Below are positions 8,638 to 17,047 of a DNA stretch of 39,303 nucleotides, one piece after another (positions within the stretch are counted from its first letter, which is position 1; each line of letters opens with the position of its first letter). The stretch spans positions 1-39,303 of the forward strand of contig JBBDRX010000053.1 of the NCBI GenBank assembly GCA_040905245.1, read 5' to 3'. The stretch is from JBBDRX01 sp040905245. Lineage in GTDB: Bacteria; Bacteroidota; Rhodothermia; Balneolales; Balneolaceae. Made by a program: the position numbers and the translations under genes. The notes below the pieces were generated by a model, which was not told the DNA's origin, did no database searches, and saw only the letters and a list, made by a program, of their open reading frames with translations.

Positions 8638-9732
8638 TTATGTCCGTTTATTCGAGGTCGATTTGTAAGCAGACTTTTTTTCCTTTATGTGAAGACGAGT
8701 GGTGATTTCCTGGAATGTTCGTAACCCGGAAAAAAAGTAGTCACCGACAATCGATGTCTTGAGCATTGAAGGCAGTTTCTCCATCTTCACCTTCGCTGCT
8801 GTTTTATTACGCTCCCGATGGATACGTCTCCACAAACTGTAGAAATGCACATGAGCTCTGAAGATGGCAAATGCATCCCGGATATTCCCCTTTAACATGG
8901 CATGAAGCCCCGCCACTCCATCCAGAATCAGACGAAACAGAAAATTACGCTTCAGCCAGGAACCGTTTGCATTCTTCCAGATCATCAACAGGCTGTTTCG
9001 GAAGTTGTAGAATGTTTTCCGGGGGTCGCTTCGATTCAGGGACCCACCGCCCAGATGGTAGACAAGACTGTCCGGCCGGCACCGTATCCGATAGCCGAGA
9101 TTCTGTAGTCGCCAGCACAAATCGATCTCTTCCATGTGAAAACGAAACGTGCTGTCAAATCCACCGACCGACAAAAAATGATCTTTTCTGATAGCAAGAG
9201 CTGCCCCTGAAGCCCAGAAAATATCGGCCGGCTCATCGTATTGGCCTCTGTCCTCTTCAATCGTATTAAAGACTCTGCCTCTGCAGAACGGATATCCCAA
9301 CTGGTCGATGAATCCCCCCGCTGCACCGGCATAATCGAAATGGCTTCTCTCCCTCGTAGAACGGATCTTGGGCTGAACAGCTGCTACATCCGGATTTTGT
9401 AACTCTTCTACCAGAGGACGAATCCAATGACTCGTGACTTCAACATCATTATTCAGAAAGACAAGAACTTCACCGGACGCCTCGGTTGCCGCCCGGTTAT
9501 TACCTTCACAATACCCATAGTTCTGTGAAAACCGGATAATTCGGCAGGTTGGAAAGTGGTCACGTACCCATTCGGAACTACCGTCGTCCGAAGCATTGTC
9601 AGCCAGAAGTATTTCAAGATTCGAATAATCACTCTTCACAACTGATGGCAGGAACTCTTTTAGCAGTTCGAGGCCATTCCAGTTGACAATAATGACAGAG
9701 ACAGTGGGAGACAAGAGGCTCCTTTGGTTCAT
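8638..9732 (-). CDS. Family 2 glycosyltransferase (364 aa)
   Basis: A GT-A fold glycosyltransferase. The N-terminus SVIIVNWNGLELLKEFLPS, then EILLADNASDDGSSEWV, the metal-binding FLNNDVEVTS and the acceptor-side FHMEEIDLCWRLQNLGYRI are typical of GT2 enzymes such as rhamnosyl- or galactofuranosyl-transferases of cell-surface polymers. No transmembrane segment is evident, so it is probably cytosolic or peripheral. It is upstream of crtY and probably co-transcribed (34-nt gap), which leaves open a role in carotenoid glycosylation; known carotenoid glycosyltransferases of the CrtX type belong to a different fold family, so this is only a contextual idea. Donor and acceptor cannot be read from sequence. 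Confidence 0.85.
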   Translation of the reverse strand: MNQRSLLSPTVSVIIVNWNGLELLKEFLPSVVKSDYSNLEILLADNASDDGSSEWVRDHFPTCRIIRFSQNYGYCEGNNRAATEASGEVLVFLNNDVEVTSHWIRPLVEELQNPDVAAVQPKIRSTRERSHFDYAGAAGGFIDQLGYPFCRGRVFNTIEEDRGQYDEPADIFWASGAALAIRKDHFLSVGGFDSTFRFHMEEIDLCWRLQNLGYRIRCRPDSLVYHLGGGSLNRSDPRKTFYNFRNSLLMIWKNANGSWLKRNFLFRLILDGVAGLHAMLKGNIRDAFAIFRAHVHFYSLWRRIHRERNKTAAKVKMEKLPSMLKTSIVGDYFFSGLRTFQEITTRLHIKEKKSAYKSTSNKRT

Positions 9733-9819
9733 TCCTCAATATCTTAAAAAAGATTCTAAGAATTAACCCGGATTCATACGCTTTTCATTGCAGGAGTTCT
9801 TAGTTTCAACATATACCCT

Positions 9820-10323
9820 ATGAAGAAAATTGGACTCATATCAGATACACACAGCTATCTGGACCCGGAAGTACTCAACTACTTCTCTGACCGTGACGAA
9901 ATCTGGCATGCCGGAGATTTCGGTACAATAGAGATTGCCGAAACGTTACAAACAATTGCCCCCCTGAGAGGTGTATACGGCAATATAGATGGGCAGATTT
10001 TGCGGAAAGAGTTCCCGCTCCATCAGCAGTTCGAGCTTGAGGGTCTCCGAATCTGGATGACTCATATCGGCGGCATTCCTGGCCGTTATTGTATCCCGAT
10101 CCGCAGAGAAATAGAGTCGAGCCCACCGGATATCTTTATATGTGGCCATTCTCATATCCTCCGCATTGAGCGGGATGAGGGTTTGAACCGCATGCTTTAT
10201 CTAAACCCGGGTGCAGCCGGCCGTCAGGGATTTCAGGTTCACAGAACCATCGTTCTCTTCGAACTCACGGATAGGGCGATTCGGAATATGAAGGTTATAA
10301 ATCTCGGCGATATCGGAGCCTGA
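9820..10323 (+). CDS. YfcE/MJ0936-type metallophosphoesterase (167 aa)
   Basis: A small calcineurin-like phosphodiesterase of the YfcE/MJ0936 type. All metal-binding motifs are visible: GLISDTHSYLDPE (DxH), WHAGDFG (GD), VYGNIDG (GN[ID]), TH in MTHIGGIPG, and CGHSHILR (GHxH), followed by LNPGAAGRQGF. Family members cleave phosphodiester bonds in vitro with Mn2+; the physiological substrate is not established. It stands alone, divergent from the glycosyltransferase-crtY unit and convergent with the carotenoid desaturase gene (18 nt between stops). Confidence 0.9.
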   Translation: MKKIGLISDTHSYLDPEVLNYFSDRDEIWHAGDFGTIEIAETLQTIAPLRGVYGNIDGQILRKEFPLHQQFELEGLRIWMTHIGGIPGRYCIPIRREIESSPPDIFICGHSHILRIERDEGLNRMLYLNPGAAGRQGFQVHRTIVLFELTDRAIRNMKVINLGDIGA

Positions 10324-10341
10324 TATCCTTTAAAAGCTCTC

Positions 10342-11853
10342 TCAGCCGTCTTCCGAACGCTGAATCAGATCTACTGCATGCATGGCAGAAAGCAGAACCA
10401 GCGGAATGCCTCCACCGGGATGCGTACTTCCTCCTGCAAGGTAGAGTCCATTGACCTCACGGACCTTGTTTGCCGGCCTGAAAAAAGCAGAGAGCCGTTT
10501 GTTGGAAGAGCTTCCGTAGATGCTGCCTGCATTTGTCCGGAATCGGCTGTAAAAGTCCATCGGAGTGATCCAGTGTCGATAAACGACTGATTCTTCCAGT
10601 CCGCCCAACCCTGCGGCTTCCAGTTTACCTGTCAGCCGATCTGCCAGCCGGGAAGAGTCCTGTTCCTCCCACAGATCTCCTTTTGACAGAGAGGGGGCAT
10701 TGATCAGTACAAACAGATTGGACCCATCTTCAGGGGCATCGGCCGGATCGCTACAGGAGGAGTTGGTCACATAGATAGTCGGGGCGTCGGGGATGTTGCC
10801 TTCGTGGAAGATGGAAGTGAACTCTTTCTCATACTCTTCGGAGAAGAAGATGTTGTGATGGGAGAGCATTTCCCAGGAACGGTTGCAACCCAATAGAAGA
10901 ACAAATCCGGAACTGGAAGGTTCCTGTCTTCGAATCAGCCAGTCCCGCCAACCCTTTTGGGCAGAATGAGGCAAGAGCCTGTGAAGCGTTTCTGTTGCGT
11001 CACTGTTGGACAAGACTCGTGATGCAAAAATACGCCGGCCGGCCTCCAGCTGAACACCTCGAACAGCACCATCAATGACTTCTATCTCACGTACTGTCGA
11101 GTTGTATTGAATATCCACTCCCAATTCCAGAGCTCTTGCTTCCAATATTTCCGCCAACCGGTAGAGCCCACCCTGCAAATAGTATCCACCCAGGGTCAAT
11201 TCTACATGAGGGATCACATTCAATGTAGCAGGAGCCTGATAGGGAGAAGATCCGTTATAGGTGGTAAAACGCTTAAAGAATTTTCGAAGATAGTCCGATT
11301 GAAACCGTTGATCGATCGATTGCGAAACGGTACGAAAGGCATCGATTCGGAACAGATCCCTCAGATTCAAATGTTTCAGGTCTTCCCACTCATAAAGAGG
11401 ATTAAACAGAAATGCATCCGCGGTTCGGCGGTAGAGTAATTCTGCATCATCAAGAAATTGTGAGTAGGCAGTAAGGTCTTCCGGTGCCAGTCGCCGTACG
11501 GCTTCGAGACTCTTTTCCCGATTTACGGAGGCATTGAACACGGAGCCGTCCGGATAAAAATACCTGCAAAGAGGCTCCATCTTTATCAAATTCAGCCGGT
11601 CCCGGGGAATTCCCGTTCTTGCAAACAGAGATTCGAGAACCGAGGGCATGGTTAGCAGGCTTGGCCCTGTATCGAATCGAAAACCGCCCGCCTGAATCTC
11701 CTGCATTTTCCCGCCGGGTGAGTTATTTCGCTCTGTAAGCACCACACGGTATCCGTCCGAAGCGAGAAGAACCGCTGCTGCCAACCCGGCAAGGCCCGCT
11801 CCGATTATAACAATATCCGTTTTTTGATTCTGTTTCGAACGGGAGCCAGACAT
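10342..11853 (-). CDS. Carotenoid desaturase, CrtI/CrtD family (503 aa)
   Basis: FAD-dependent carotenoid desaturase or dehydrogenase. Seen: DIVIIGAGLAGLAAAVLLAS dinucleotide fold, RNNSPGGKMQEIQAGGFRFD, TGPSLLTMPSVLESLF, and the C-terminal LYLAGGSTHPGGGIPLVLLS signature. The segment KRFTTYNGSSPYQAPATLN resembles the RYATYNGSxPYxAP stretch that I associate with CrtD-like 3,4-desaturases rather than with classical phytoene desaturase, so either CrtI or CrtD is possible and I give no symbol. Its ATG overlaps the rlmD stop (TAATG), with GGAGA in the end of rlmD as ribosome binding site. It is the last gene of the Omp85-cNMP fold-rlmD-desaturase run. Confidence 0.85.
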   Translation of the reverse strand: MSGSRSKQNQKTDIVIIGAGLAGLAAAVLLASDGYRVVLTERNNSPGGKMQEIQAGGFRFDTGPSLLTMPSVLESLFARTGIPRDRLNLIKMEPLCRYFYPDGSVFNASVNREKSLEAVRRLAPEDLTAYSQFLDDAELLYRRTADAFLFNPLYEWEDLKHLNLRDLFRIDAFRTVSQSIDQRFQSDYLRKFFKRFTTYNGSSPYQAPATLNVIPHVELTLGGYYLQGGLYRLAEILEARALELGVDIQYNSTVREIEVIDGAVRGVQLEAGRRIFASRVLSNSDATETLHRLLPHSAQKGWRDWLIRRQEPSSSGFVLLLGCNRSWEMLSHHNIFFSEEYEKEFTSIFHEGNIPDAPTIYVTNSSCSDPADAPEDGSNLFVLINAPSLSKGDLWEEQDSSRLADRLTGKLEAAGLGGLEESVVYRHWITPMDFYSRFRTNAGSIYGSSSNKRLSAFFRPANKVREVNGLYLAGGSTHPGGGIPLVLLSAMHAVDLIQRSEDG

Positions 11854-13280
11854 TATTCTCCGGGTTGCCTGGAGGATTTTGCCGAAAGACTGGCTATCGC
11901 CTCTATATGGTAGGTCTGTGGAAACATATCTACCGGTTTTACCCGCTCCACATGATAGGCATCACTCAACTCTTTCAGATCCCGCGCCAATGTAGAGGGA
12001 TTACAACTGACATAAATCAGGTGGGAAACGGAAAGCTCATTCAGTCGTTTTACGACATCCGGATGCATTCCTGCTCGGGGCGGGTCTGTGATAATGCAAT
12101 CCGGATCTCCCTCTGCCTGAAGCAGCTGCTCGTGAAATGTATCCTTCATGTCTCCCTTGACAAAGTGAACATTGTCTACCTCATTCTGCCTGGCATTTTC
12201 CCGGGCGTTCTCAACAGCTACATCGACCAGCTCAATTCCGACCACTTTCCTGACATATCGACTCATAAAAAGAGACAGGGTCCCCACTCCACAGTAGAGA
12301 TCGTACAGTATGTGATTTCGGTTCAGCCCGGCAAAGTCCAATGCGGTACTATAGAGTTTTTCTGCCTGACGAGTATTGGTCTGAAAAAAAGCGTTGGCAC
12401 TGATTTTGAACTGGTAATCGCCCAGATGGTCAACTATATAGCCGTTACCATGCAGCACATGCTCTGTCTGCCCCACAGCGGTCGGGTTGGGCTGATCATT
12501 GACATTGTTGACCAGTGTTGTGATTTCGGGAAACTGACGGAGCAGATGGACTGCCAGAGGGCCAATCCGCTCTGGATCTTCATCACTGGTTACCAGATTC
12601 ACCATCAGATCATCCGTGTAATGTGCATTTCGCACTACAAGATGACGCATGAATCCTTTATGCCTTTTTGTATCATAGGCGGGAATATCATGCTGAATAC
12701 ACCAGTTTCGAACTTCGTCCAGCAAACGGTATGACACGGGATTCTGAAGGTGGCATTCTTTCAGGTTCAAAATCTTGTCGAACCGGCCGGGTGCGTGAAG
12801 TCCCGCAGCAAATGCCTGATCATCCACATATTCGTCCCGTTCGATCTCTTCCCGCGACAACCAGCGTCTGTTGCCGAAACTGTACTCCATCTTGTTTCGA
12901 TAGTAAAATGGGGTATCACTGCCGAGAATCGACTCTACGACCTCAGGATTCAATCCTCCGAGCCGCTCTACATGATCACGCACTTGCTGCTCCTTGATCC
13001 GAAGCTGGGCTTCATACGGTATGTGTTGCCAGTTGCACCCTCCACAAACATCAGCGTGACAGCAGCGGGGCTCGATGCGTTCGGGAGAAGGGGAGAGCAC
13101 CTCTTCGAGTTTCGCTTCACAGTACTTTTTCTTTTTTTTAACCACTCTGGCCAAAACACGGTCTCCGGGGGCGGTTCCGGGGACAAAAACGGCCATTCCA
13201 TTCAACCTCCCAACTCCTTTTCCCTCGAATGCAGCAGAATCAATTTCAACTTCAACGACCGATCCTTTCTTTATAGTCAT
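11853..13280 (-). CDS. rlmD: 23S rRNA (uracil-C5)-methyltransferase, RlmD/TrmA family (475 aa)
   Basis: SAM-dependent enzyme of the RumA/RlmD/RlmCD group that makes 5-methyluridine in 23S rRNA. An N-terminal TRAM domain (residues about 3-60) is followed by the iron-sulfur cysteines CCHADVCGGC and a fourth Cys in LNLKECHLQN. SAM-binding DLYCGVGTLSLF and GIELVDVAVENARENA, IITDPPRAGMHP and the catalytic Cys in VSCNPSTLARDL follow. Whether it modifies U747, U1939 or both cannot be told from the sequence. The ATG directly follows the TGA of the upstream cNMP-fold gene, and its stop overlaps the desaturase start, so coupling is likely. Confidence 0.93.
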   Translation of the reverse strand: MTIKKGSVVEVEIDSAAFEGKGVGRLNGMAVFVPGTAPGDRVLARVVKKKKKYCEAKLEEVLSPSPERIEPRCCHADVCGGCNWQHIPYEAQLRIKEQQVRDHVERLGGLNPEVVESILGSDTPFYYRNKMEYSFGNRRWLSREEIERDEYVDDQAFAAGLHAPGRFDKILNLKECHLQNPVSYRLLDEVRNWCIQHDIPAYDTKRHKGFMRHLVVRNAHYTDDLMVNLVTSDEDPERIGPLAVHLLRQFPEITTLVNNVNDQPNPTAVGQTEHVLHGNGYIVDHLGDYQFKISANAFFQTNTRQAEKLYSTALDFAGLNRNHILYDLYCGVGTLSLFMSRYVRKVVGIELVDVAVENARENARQNEVDNVHFVKGDMKDTFHEQLLQAEGDPDCIITDPPRAGMHPDVVKRLNELSVSHLIYVSCNPSTLARDLKELSDAYHVERVKPVDMFPQTYHIEAIASLSAKSSRQPGE

Positions 13281-13832
13281 TCAGAGTGTTTCTTTCTCAC
13301 GGTTTCGATGGCATAAACTTTTACGGAACTGTAGTACTGTTGCACTACCGGAGACACTCTCCAGTTCCGCTGTAGCATATTCCAGCTGTTTCATTACCTG
13401 GAAAGAGAGGGACTCGAGAAAGGCAGCTGCAATGGAGGGGTGTCTCTTTTGAAGCGTATCCAGGTCGGGTTTGAAAAAGCCGAGCAGAACACAATCGGAC
13501 AGGCATCGTGCAGATGCAAATCGCCGCAGATCGTATCCGATTGAATGTTCACCAAAATAGCCGGGTGACTGAATCTCATATCGAAGGTCTGGTTCGTCCG
13601 ATTCGTTCCCTGAAGCTTCAAAAATCAACTCGACTGTGCCGGTCTCAATAAAGTACATGCCCGTTCCCGGATCATTCTGATAAAAGATGAACTCACCCTC
13701 CTCATACTTTCTTCGATGGCAAAATTGAAGAAACTCATGCCGTTGGGTGTGGGTAAGACTTTTGAGCAGATTCGTTTCGGCCAGTATTCTGTTTTGATTC
13801 CGATAACGGGCAAGAGAACCTTTCAAATTCAT
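13281..13832 (-). CDS. Cyclic-nucleotide-binding-fold protein without a DNA-binding domain (183 aa)
   Basis: One cNMP-binding (CRP-type jelly-roll) domain covers residues about 25-140: FIFYQNDPGTGMYFIETGTV, then a phosphate-binding cassette resembling the active form (YFGEHSIGYDLRRFASARC, with Gly-Glu and Arg plus Ala). A short helical tail follows and there is no helix-turn-helix, so it is not a Crp/Fnr transcription factor. It may sense a nucleotide or act as a partner protein. I chose ATG 13832, 20 nt after the Omp85 stop; a longer TTG start at 13907 would overlap the Omp85 gene by 55 bp. The stop abuts the rlmD ATG. Function unknown. Confidence 0.72.
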   Translation of the reverse strand: MNLKGSLARYRNQNRILAETNLLKSLTHTQRHEFLQFCHRRKYEEGEFIFYQNDPGTGMYFIETGTVELIFEASGNESDEPDLRYEIQSPGYFGEHSIGYDLRRFASARCLSDCVLLGFFKPDLDTLQKRHPSIAAAFLESLSFQVMKQLEYATAELESVSGSATVLQFRKSLCHRNREKETL

Positions 13833-13852
13833 ATATGTTTTGAAAATCCGGG

Positions 13853-16255
13853 TTAAAATGAATGGCCAATCCCAAAACTGAAGTAGGCGCGACGGTTGTC
13901 GAACCAACCCAGCCGCGGGTCGTGTGCCCGAAATGCGAAATCAAAACGGGCTACGATAAAATCCCAGTCCAGACGGAAGCCAATACCACTTCCAACTGCA
14001 ATTTGTCGATAAAACCGGTTAAAGAAAAATTTACCGTCTTCCAGAATATTCTGATTCTCCTCGTCAGTAAAATCATTACGAGGGCCATACCAGACATTGC
14101 CGGTATCCGTGAAAAACGCCAGATACCAATCTGCATTAAGCATATTTTCGAACATCACCTGACGGACTTCAGCAAAAGCAGCCAGCTTGATCTCTCCGCC
14201 ACTGACGGCAACCTGGTCTGGCTCGACCTCCCCAGGGCCGAGGCGAAACGGCCCCCAGCCTCGAATATCGTTGCTGCCACCCGCAAAGAATCGTCGGCTC
14301 AACGGAACTGATTCACTCTTGTTATAGGGATGGGCAAAACCGGCAAATCCCCGGAATGATGCGACTGTTTCCGGGCCGATCGGAATATACCTTCTGTAAT
14401 CTGCGGAAACCTTGAAAAACTGACTGTATGTCAGCGAATTACTTGACAAGCCCAACGGAGATGGGAGCGTACCTTTGATTTCGCCCGGACTGAAGACAAA
14501 GCGATCAAAGAGAAAAGGAATATTTCCACCCACGGCAATGGAATACTCACTGAAATAGCCGTAATTACGCTTGATCAGGTTTGTGTCCTGATCTCTGATT
14601 GTGTAGCGAATAATCGAGGAGAACTGTGGTCGAAAATCTTCCAGAATTCGTTGAAACTCGAATCTGCCCTCAACGACTTCGTCCAGTTCGTTCGGGTTCC
14701 GGCGAAACTGATCGCGAAGAGCATTCAGATACTCGGAGGAGGGATCTGCGTCCACAACATCGAGTTGAACCAGATCCAGAAAACTGCTTAATCGTGAAGA
14801 ATGCGTAACTTCGTATCGCAAGTTAAAACGTACATCCGAGTTAATGTCGAACAATGGCTGGTTGGATTTACCATACGTGAGCTGATAGCGGGTTCGCGCA
14901 CTGGTAAAGTGCGGGTGTCTGTCCAGGGAGGCAAACGGAAAATTGAGCCTGGGAACCGAGTAATCGGCACTAGCCTGATAGGTACTGAAGAGGGTTGCGC
15001 TGTCAGTGAACTCCCGGGATGTGACCAGTTCAAAGTTTGTATGAAACCCCAGTGTCAGGTTTTCTGCCCGGCCGAATAGATTGTTATTGCTGTAGTTGAC
15101 CCCGACCCCTGTACCGAATCCATAGCGGCGCATTCCAAAAAACTCTGACCGGATAGAGTGTTTTGGCAGGGTCTGAAGGTCAAAATAGACCGGAATATCC
15201 GATTCCGAAAAATCCTGCACCGACCCGTCTTCGCTTAGCCCGAACCCTCGAATGGTCAACATACCAAGGTTCTGGAACTCGTTTACGCTCTGAACATAGA
15301 GAGAGTTATTAAAGGTATCGCCGGGCCTGAACAGAATCTGATCTGTCAACAGGCTGAATTCGGTTTGTGCAGACTCCTGCTTCTCCATTTCAATACTGAA
15401 TCCTTCATTTACAGCGGGGGGAGTATCAAGGGTCTGAACCTGTTCGTACTCAGCATTACCTTCGGGGCCGGCCAGCCGAATGTAAATATTTCCGAAATTG
15501 TACGTTCGATTTGCCTGAATCTGAAAGAGAATATCCAACTGTTGCGGCTCTGCTTCGTCCGGTTTGATCAGTGCCCTCACAGAATCTCGCTGGACGGCAG
15601 CATAACCGTGATCCTTCAGGAATTCGATGATTCGTGACTGCTCCGCGCGAAGTTCTAGTGCACTATACTCTCTGTCGACAGTAAAGCTGGTATCACTCAT
15701 CGTCTCTCTGCCCAGAAGCGAGTTTTGGTAGAAATCTTCCTGCACTGCCGGCTCCAGATCCGGCAGGCCGGTATAGGACACGGAACGCACTTTGGAGACC
15801 GGTCCTTCATCAATATAAAAGGTGATCTCCGCTTTTCCCTCTCTGTATTCGATGACGGAAGTATCTACCCCGGTTTCAAAAAAACCGATATTCTCGTAGT
15901 AGAGACGAATGCGCTCTATATCATTCCCCAATGTTTGTCGATCGAGATAGGAGGGGGACTCTCCGAACCGTCCCGTAAGCTGGTAAATATAGTACCACGG
16001 GGTGAACCGTGGGATTCCCAGCATCTCCCGGTTGGTTCGGGTACGGATAAGGGTTCTCAATGTTCGGTTACGGACATGATCATTGCCGCTAAAACGGATT
16101 CGGCGGACAACCTGATCGGTCTCTTCATCAGCGGTAGGGCCCCGTTCATCCGAAACTGGTTCTTGAAAAGCATATATCGAATTCAACCCTCCTAACAGAA
16201 AGAACAGAGAACAGAGTGATAAGATCCGGTAATGATTGCCCACAAAGAGACTCAC
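13853..16255 (-). CDS. BamA/TamA-like Omp85 outer-membrane protein (800 aa)
   Basis: An Omp85-family protein. The first 29 residues form a signal peptide (SLCSLFFLLGGLNSIYAFQ). POTRA-type repeats follow (VRRIRFSGNDHVRNRTLRTL near residue 48; a second starting near VSKVRSVSYTG; a third near the TYNFGNIYIR stretch). The C-terminal half is a 16-strand-type barrel with GSNDIRGWGPFRLGP (the conserved RGY/RGW-like motif) and ends in FSFGIGHSF with the terminal Phe expected for barrel insertion. It could be BamA-like or TamA-like; the genome's true bamA probably lies elsewhere near skp/ompH. The start is GTG 16255, since an in-frame TGA lies 3 nt upstream; no Shine-Dalgarno is visible. See the hairpin at 16267. 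Confidence 0.88.
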   Translation of the reverse strand: MSLFVGNHYRILSLCSLFFLLGGLNSIYAFQEPVSDERGPTADEETDQVVRRIRFSGNDHVRNRTLRTLIRTRTNREMLGIPRFTPWYYIYQLTGRFGESPSYLDRQTLGNDIERIRLYYENIGFFETGVDTSVIEYREGKAEITFYIDEGPVSKVRSVSYTGLPDLEPAVQEDFYQNSLLGRETMSDTSFTVDREYSALELRAEQSRIIEFLKDHGYAAVQRDSVRALIKPDEAEPQQLDILFQIQANRTYNFGNIYIRLAGPEGNAEYEQVQTLDTPPAVNEGFSIEMEKQESAQTEFSLLTDQILFRPGDTFNNSLYVQSVNEFQNLGMLTIRGFGLSEDGSVQDFSESDIPVYFDLQTLPKHSIRSEFFGMRRYGFGTGVGVNYSNNNLFGRAENLTLGFHTNFELVTSREFTDSATLFSTYQASADYSVPRLNFPFASLDRHPHFTSARTRYQLTYGKSNQPLFDINSDVRFNLRYEVTHSSRLSSFLDLVQLDVVDADPSSEYLNALRDQFRRNPNELDEVVEGRFEFQRILEDFRPQFSSIIRYTIRDQDTNLIKRNYGYFSEYSIAVGGNIPFLFDRFVFSPGEIKGTLPSPLGLSSNSLTYSQFFKVSADYRRYIPIGPETVASFRGFAGFAHPYNKSESVPLSRRFFAGGSNDIRGWGPFRLGPGEVEPDQVAVSGGEIKLAAFAEVRQVMFENMLNADWYLAFFTDTGNVWYGPRNDFTDEENQNILEDGKFFFNRFYRQIAVGSGIGFRLDWDFIVARFDFAFRAHDPRLGWFDNRRAYFSFGIGHSF

Positions 16256-16266
16256 TTGTCATAAGA

Positions 16267-16302
16267 AAAACGGCTGCAGGTCACGGATCGTGCAGCCGTT
16301 TT
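16267..16302 (-). terminator. Perfect 12-bp terminator or attenuator hairpin before the Omp85 gene
   Basis: AAAACGGCTGCA and TGCAGCCGTTTT pair over 12 bp around a 12-nt loop, followed on the - strand by a T-run (TTTTTCTTAT). It is a textbook intrinsic terminator for the DUF2795 gene, but it ends 11 nt before the GTG of the Omp85 gene, leaving no room for a separate promoter with a leader. Partial read-through or attenuation is therefore likely. Confidence 0.85.
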
Positions 16303-16337
16303 GTCAACATAGTTCATTGAATCAGAAGCGAGTTGCT

Positions 16338-16592
16338 TCAGACATCGTCATAATCAAATCCTTCATCCTCTTCTCCGTGGAAGAAATCTTCCTTCCGAAT
16401 GTAGTCGGGCCAAATATCTTCAATACCTTCATAAATGGTGTCCTCCCCCTCTTCAATCTCGTCCAGTTCGTAGAGATTGTCTATCAACTGCTGGGGAAGG
16501 CCATTCCGCTCGGCCCACTCGATTAACTCCTCTCTTGTTGCAGGGAATGGTGCGTCATCCAGTGCCGCTGCCAATTCAACTGTCCAAATCAT
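16338..16592 (-). CDS. DUF2795 domain protein (84 aa)
   Basis: A small acidic protein with a DUF2795-like core at residues about 6-45 (ALDDAPFPATREELIEWAERN, then GLPQQLIDNLYELDE). The rest is strongly acidic and aromatic, ending in GEEDEGFDYDDV. The family is widespread and its function is not established; its members are small cytosolic proteins. The gene is divergent from tatA and lies upstream of the Omp85 operon, separated from it by the hairpin at 16267-16302. Confidence 0.75.
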   Translation of the reverse strand: MIWTVELAAALDDAPFPATREELIEWAERNGLPQQLIDNLYELDEIEEGEDTIYEGIEDIWPDYIRKEDFFHGEEDEGFDYDDV

Positions 16593-16702
16593 AGGTTTCG
16601 CATTTTGAAATTTGTATCATTACTTTCGTTGTCAACTATAAAGCAGATGCCGGAGAAAAAAGCAAATATTTCGACAAGATAAAAGAAGAAATTCCAGTTG
16701 CT

Positions 16703-16734
16703 TTGCTTGGCAACCGGGAATATTTTTTATCTTG
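16703..16734 (+). promoter_or_regulatory. tatA: Candidate promoter of the tatA-gatA-M28-prmA unit
   Basis: TTG (16703-16705) and TATCTTG (16728-16734) are separated by 22 nt and fit the Bacteroidota -33/-7 pattern. The -7 box lies 49 nt before the tatA ATG. The context TATCTTGATT is identical to those before gatB and the 37535 gene. Confidence 0.55.
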
Positions 16735-16783
16735 ATTCAACGTTGTCTGTTTCAACATAACCGATAGATGAGAGGATTATTTT

Positions 16784-17044
16784 ATGGGAAGCTTTGGAGG
16801 ATTGGAATGGATTGTGATCGGACTGGCCGTACTGTTGTTGTTCGGTGCCAAAAGAATTCCTGAACTTGCCAGAGGGCTGGGACAGGGAATCAAAGAGTTC
16901 AGAAAAGCATCTGACGACATCAAACGGGAGATAGAGGAAGGGCAGCAGGCCCCGAAAACTACCGCGAAGAGTGAGCCTGCCGAACAGGAAAAACGTCCTG
17001 AACCGGAGAACGAAAAGGAGAAATCCGAAAATCAACAAGCTTAG
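16784..17044 (+). CDS. tatA: Sec-independent protein translocase subunit TatA/TatE (86 aa)
   Basis: TatA forms the membrane-bending pore component of the twin-arginine translocase. Seen: a short periplasmic start (MGSFGGLEW), one transmembrane helix (IVIGLAVLLLFGAKRIPEL with the conserved FG hinge), an amphipathic helix (GLGQGIKEFRKASDDI), and a charged unstructured tail rich in Glu and Lys. The TatA/E-type FGxxRxPEL motif rather than the TatB form is present. tatC is not in the window. gatA starts 3 nt after the stop, so the two are almost certainly co-transcribed. Confidence 0.95.
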   Translation: MGSFGGLEWIVIGLAVLLLFGAKRIPELARGLGQGIKEFRKASDDIKREIEEGQQAPKTTAKSEPAEQEKRPEPENEKEKSENQQA

Positions 17045-17047
17045 TTA

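Noticed and set aside
11865..12734. Long + strand open frame antisense to rlmD
   Set aside because: It mirrors a well-recognised gene on the other strand, has no family resemblance and no ribosome binding site.
13833..13907. Longer N-terminus of the cNMP-fold protein from TTG 13907
   Set aside because: It would overlap the end of the Omp85 gene by 55 bp and adds no conserved residues.
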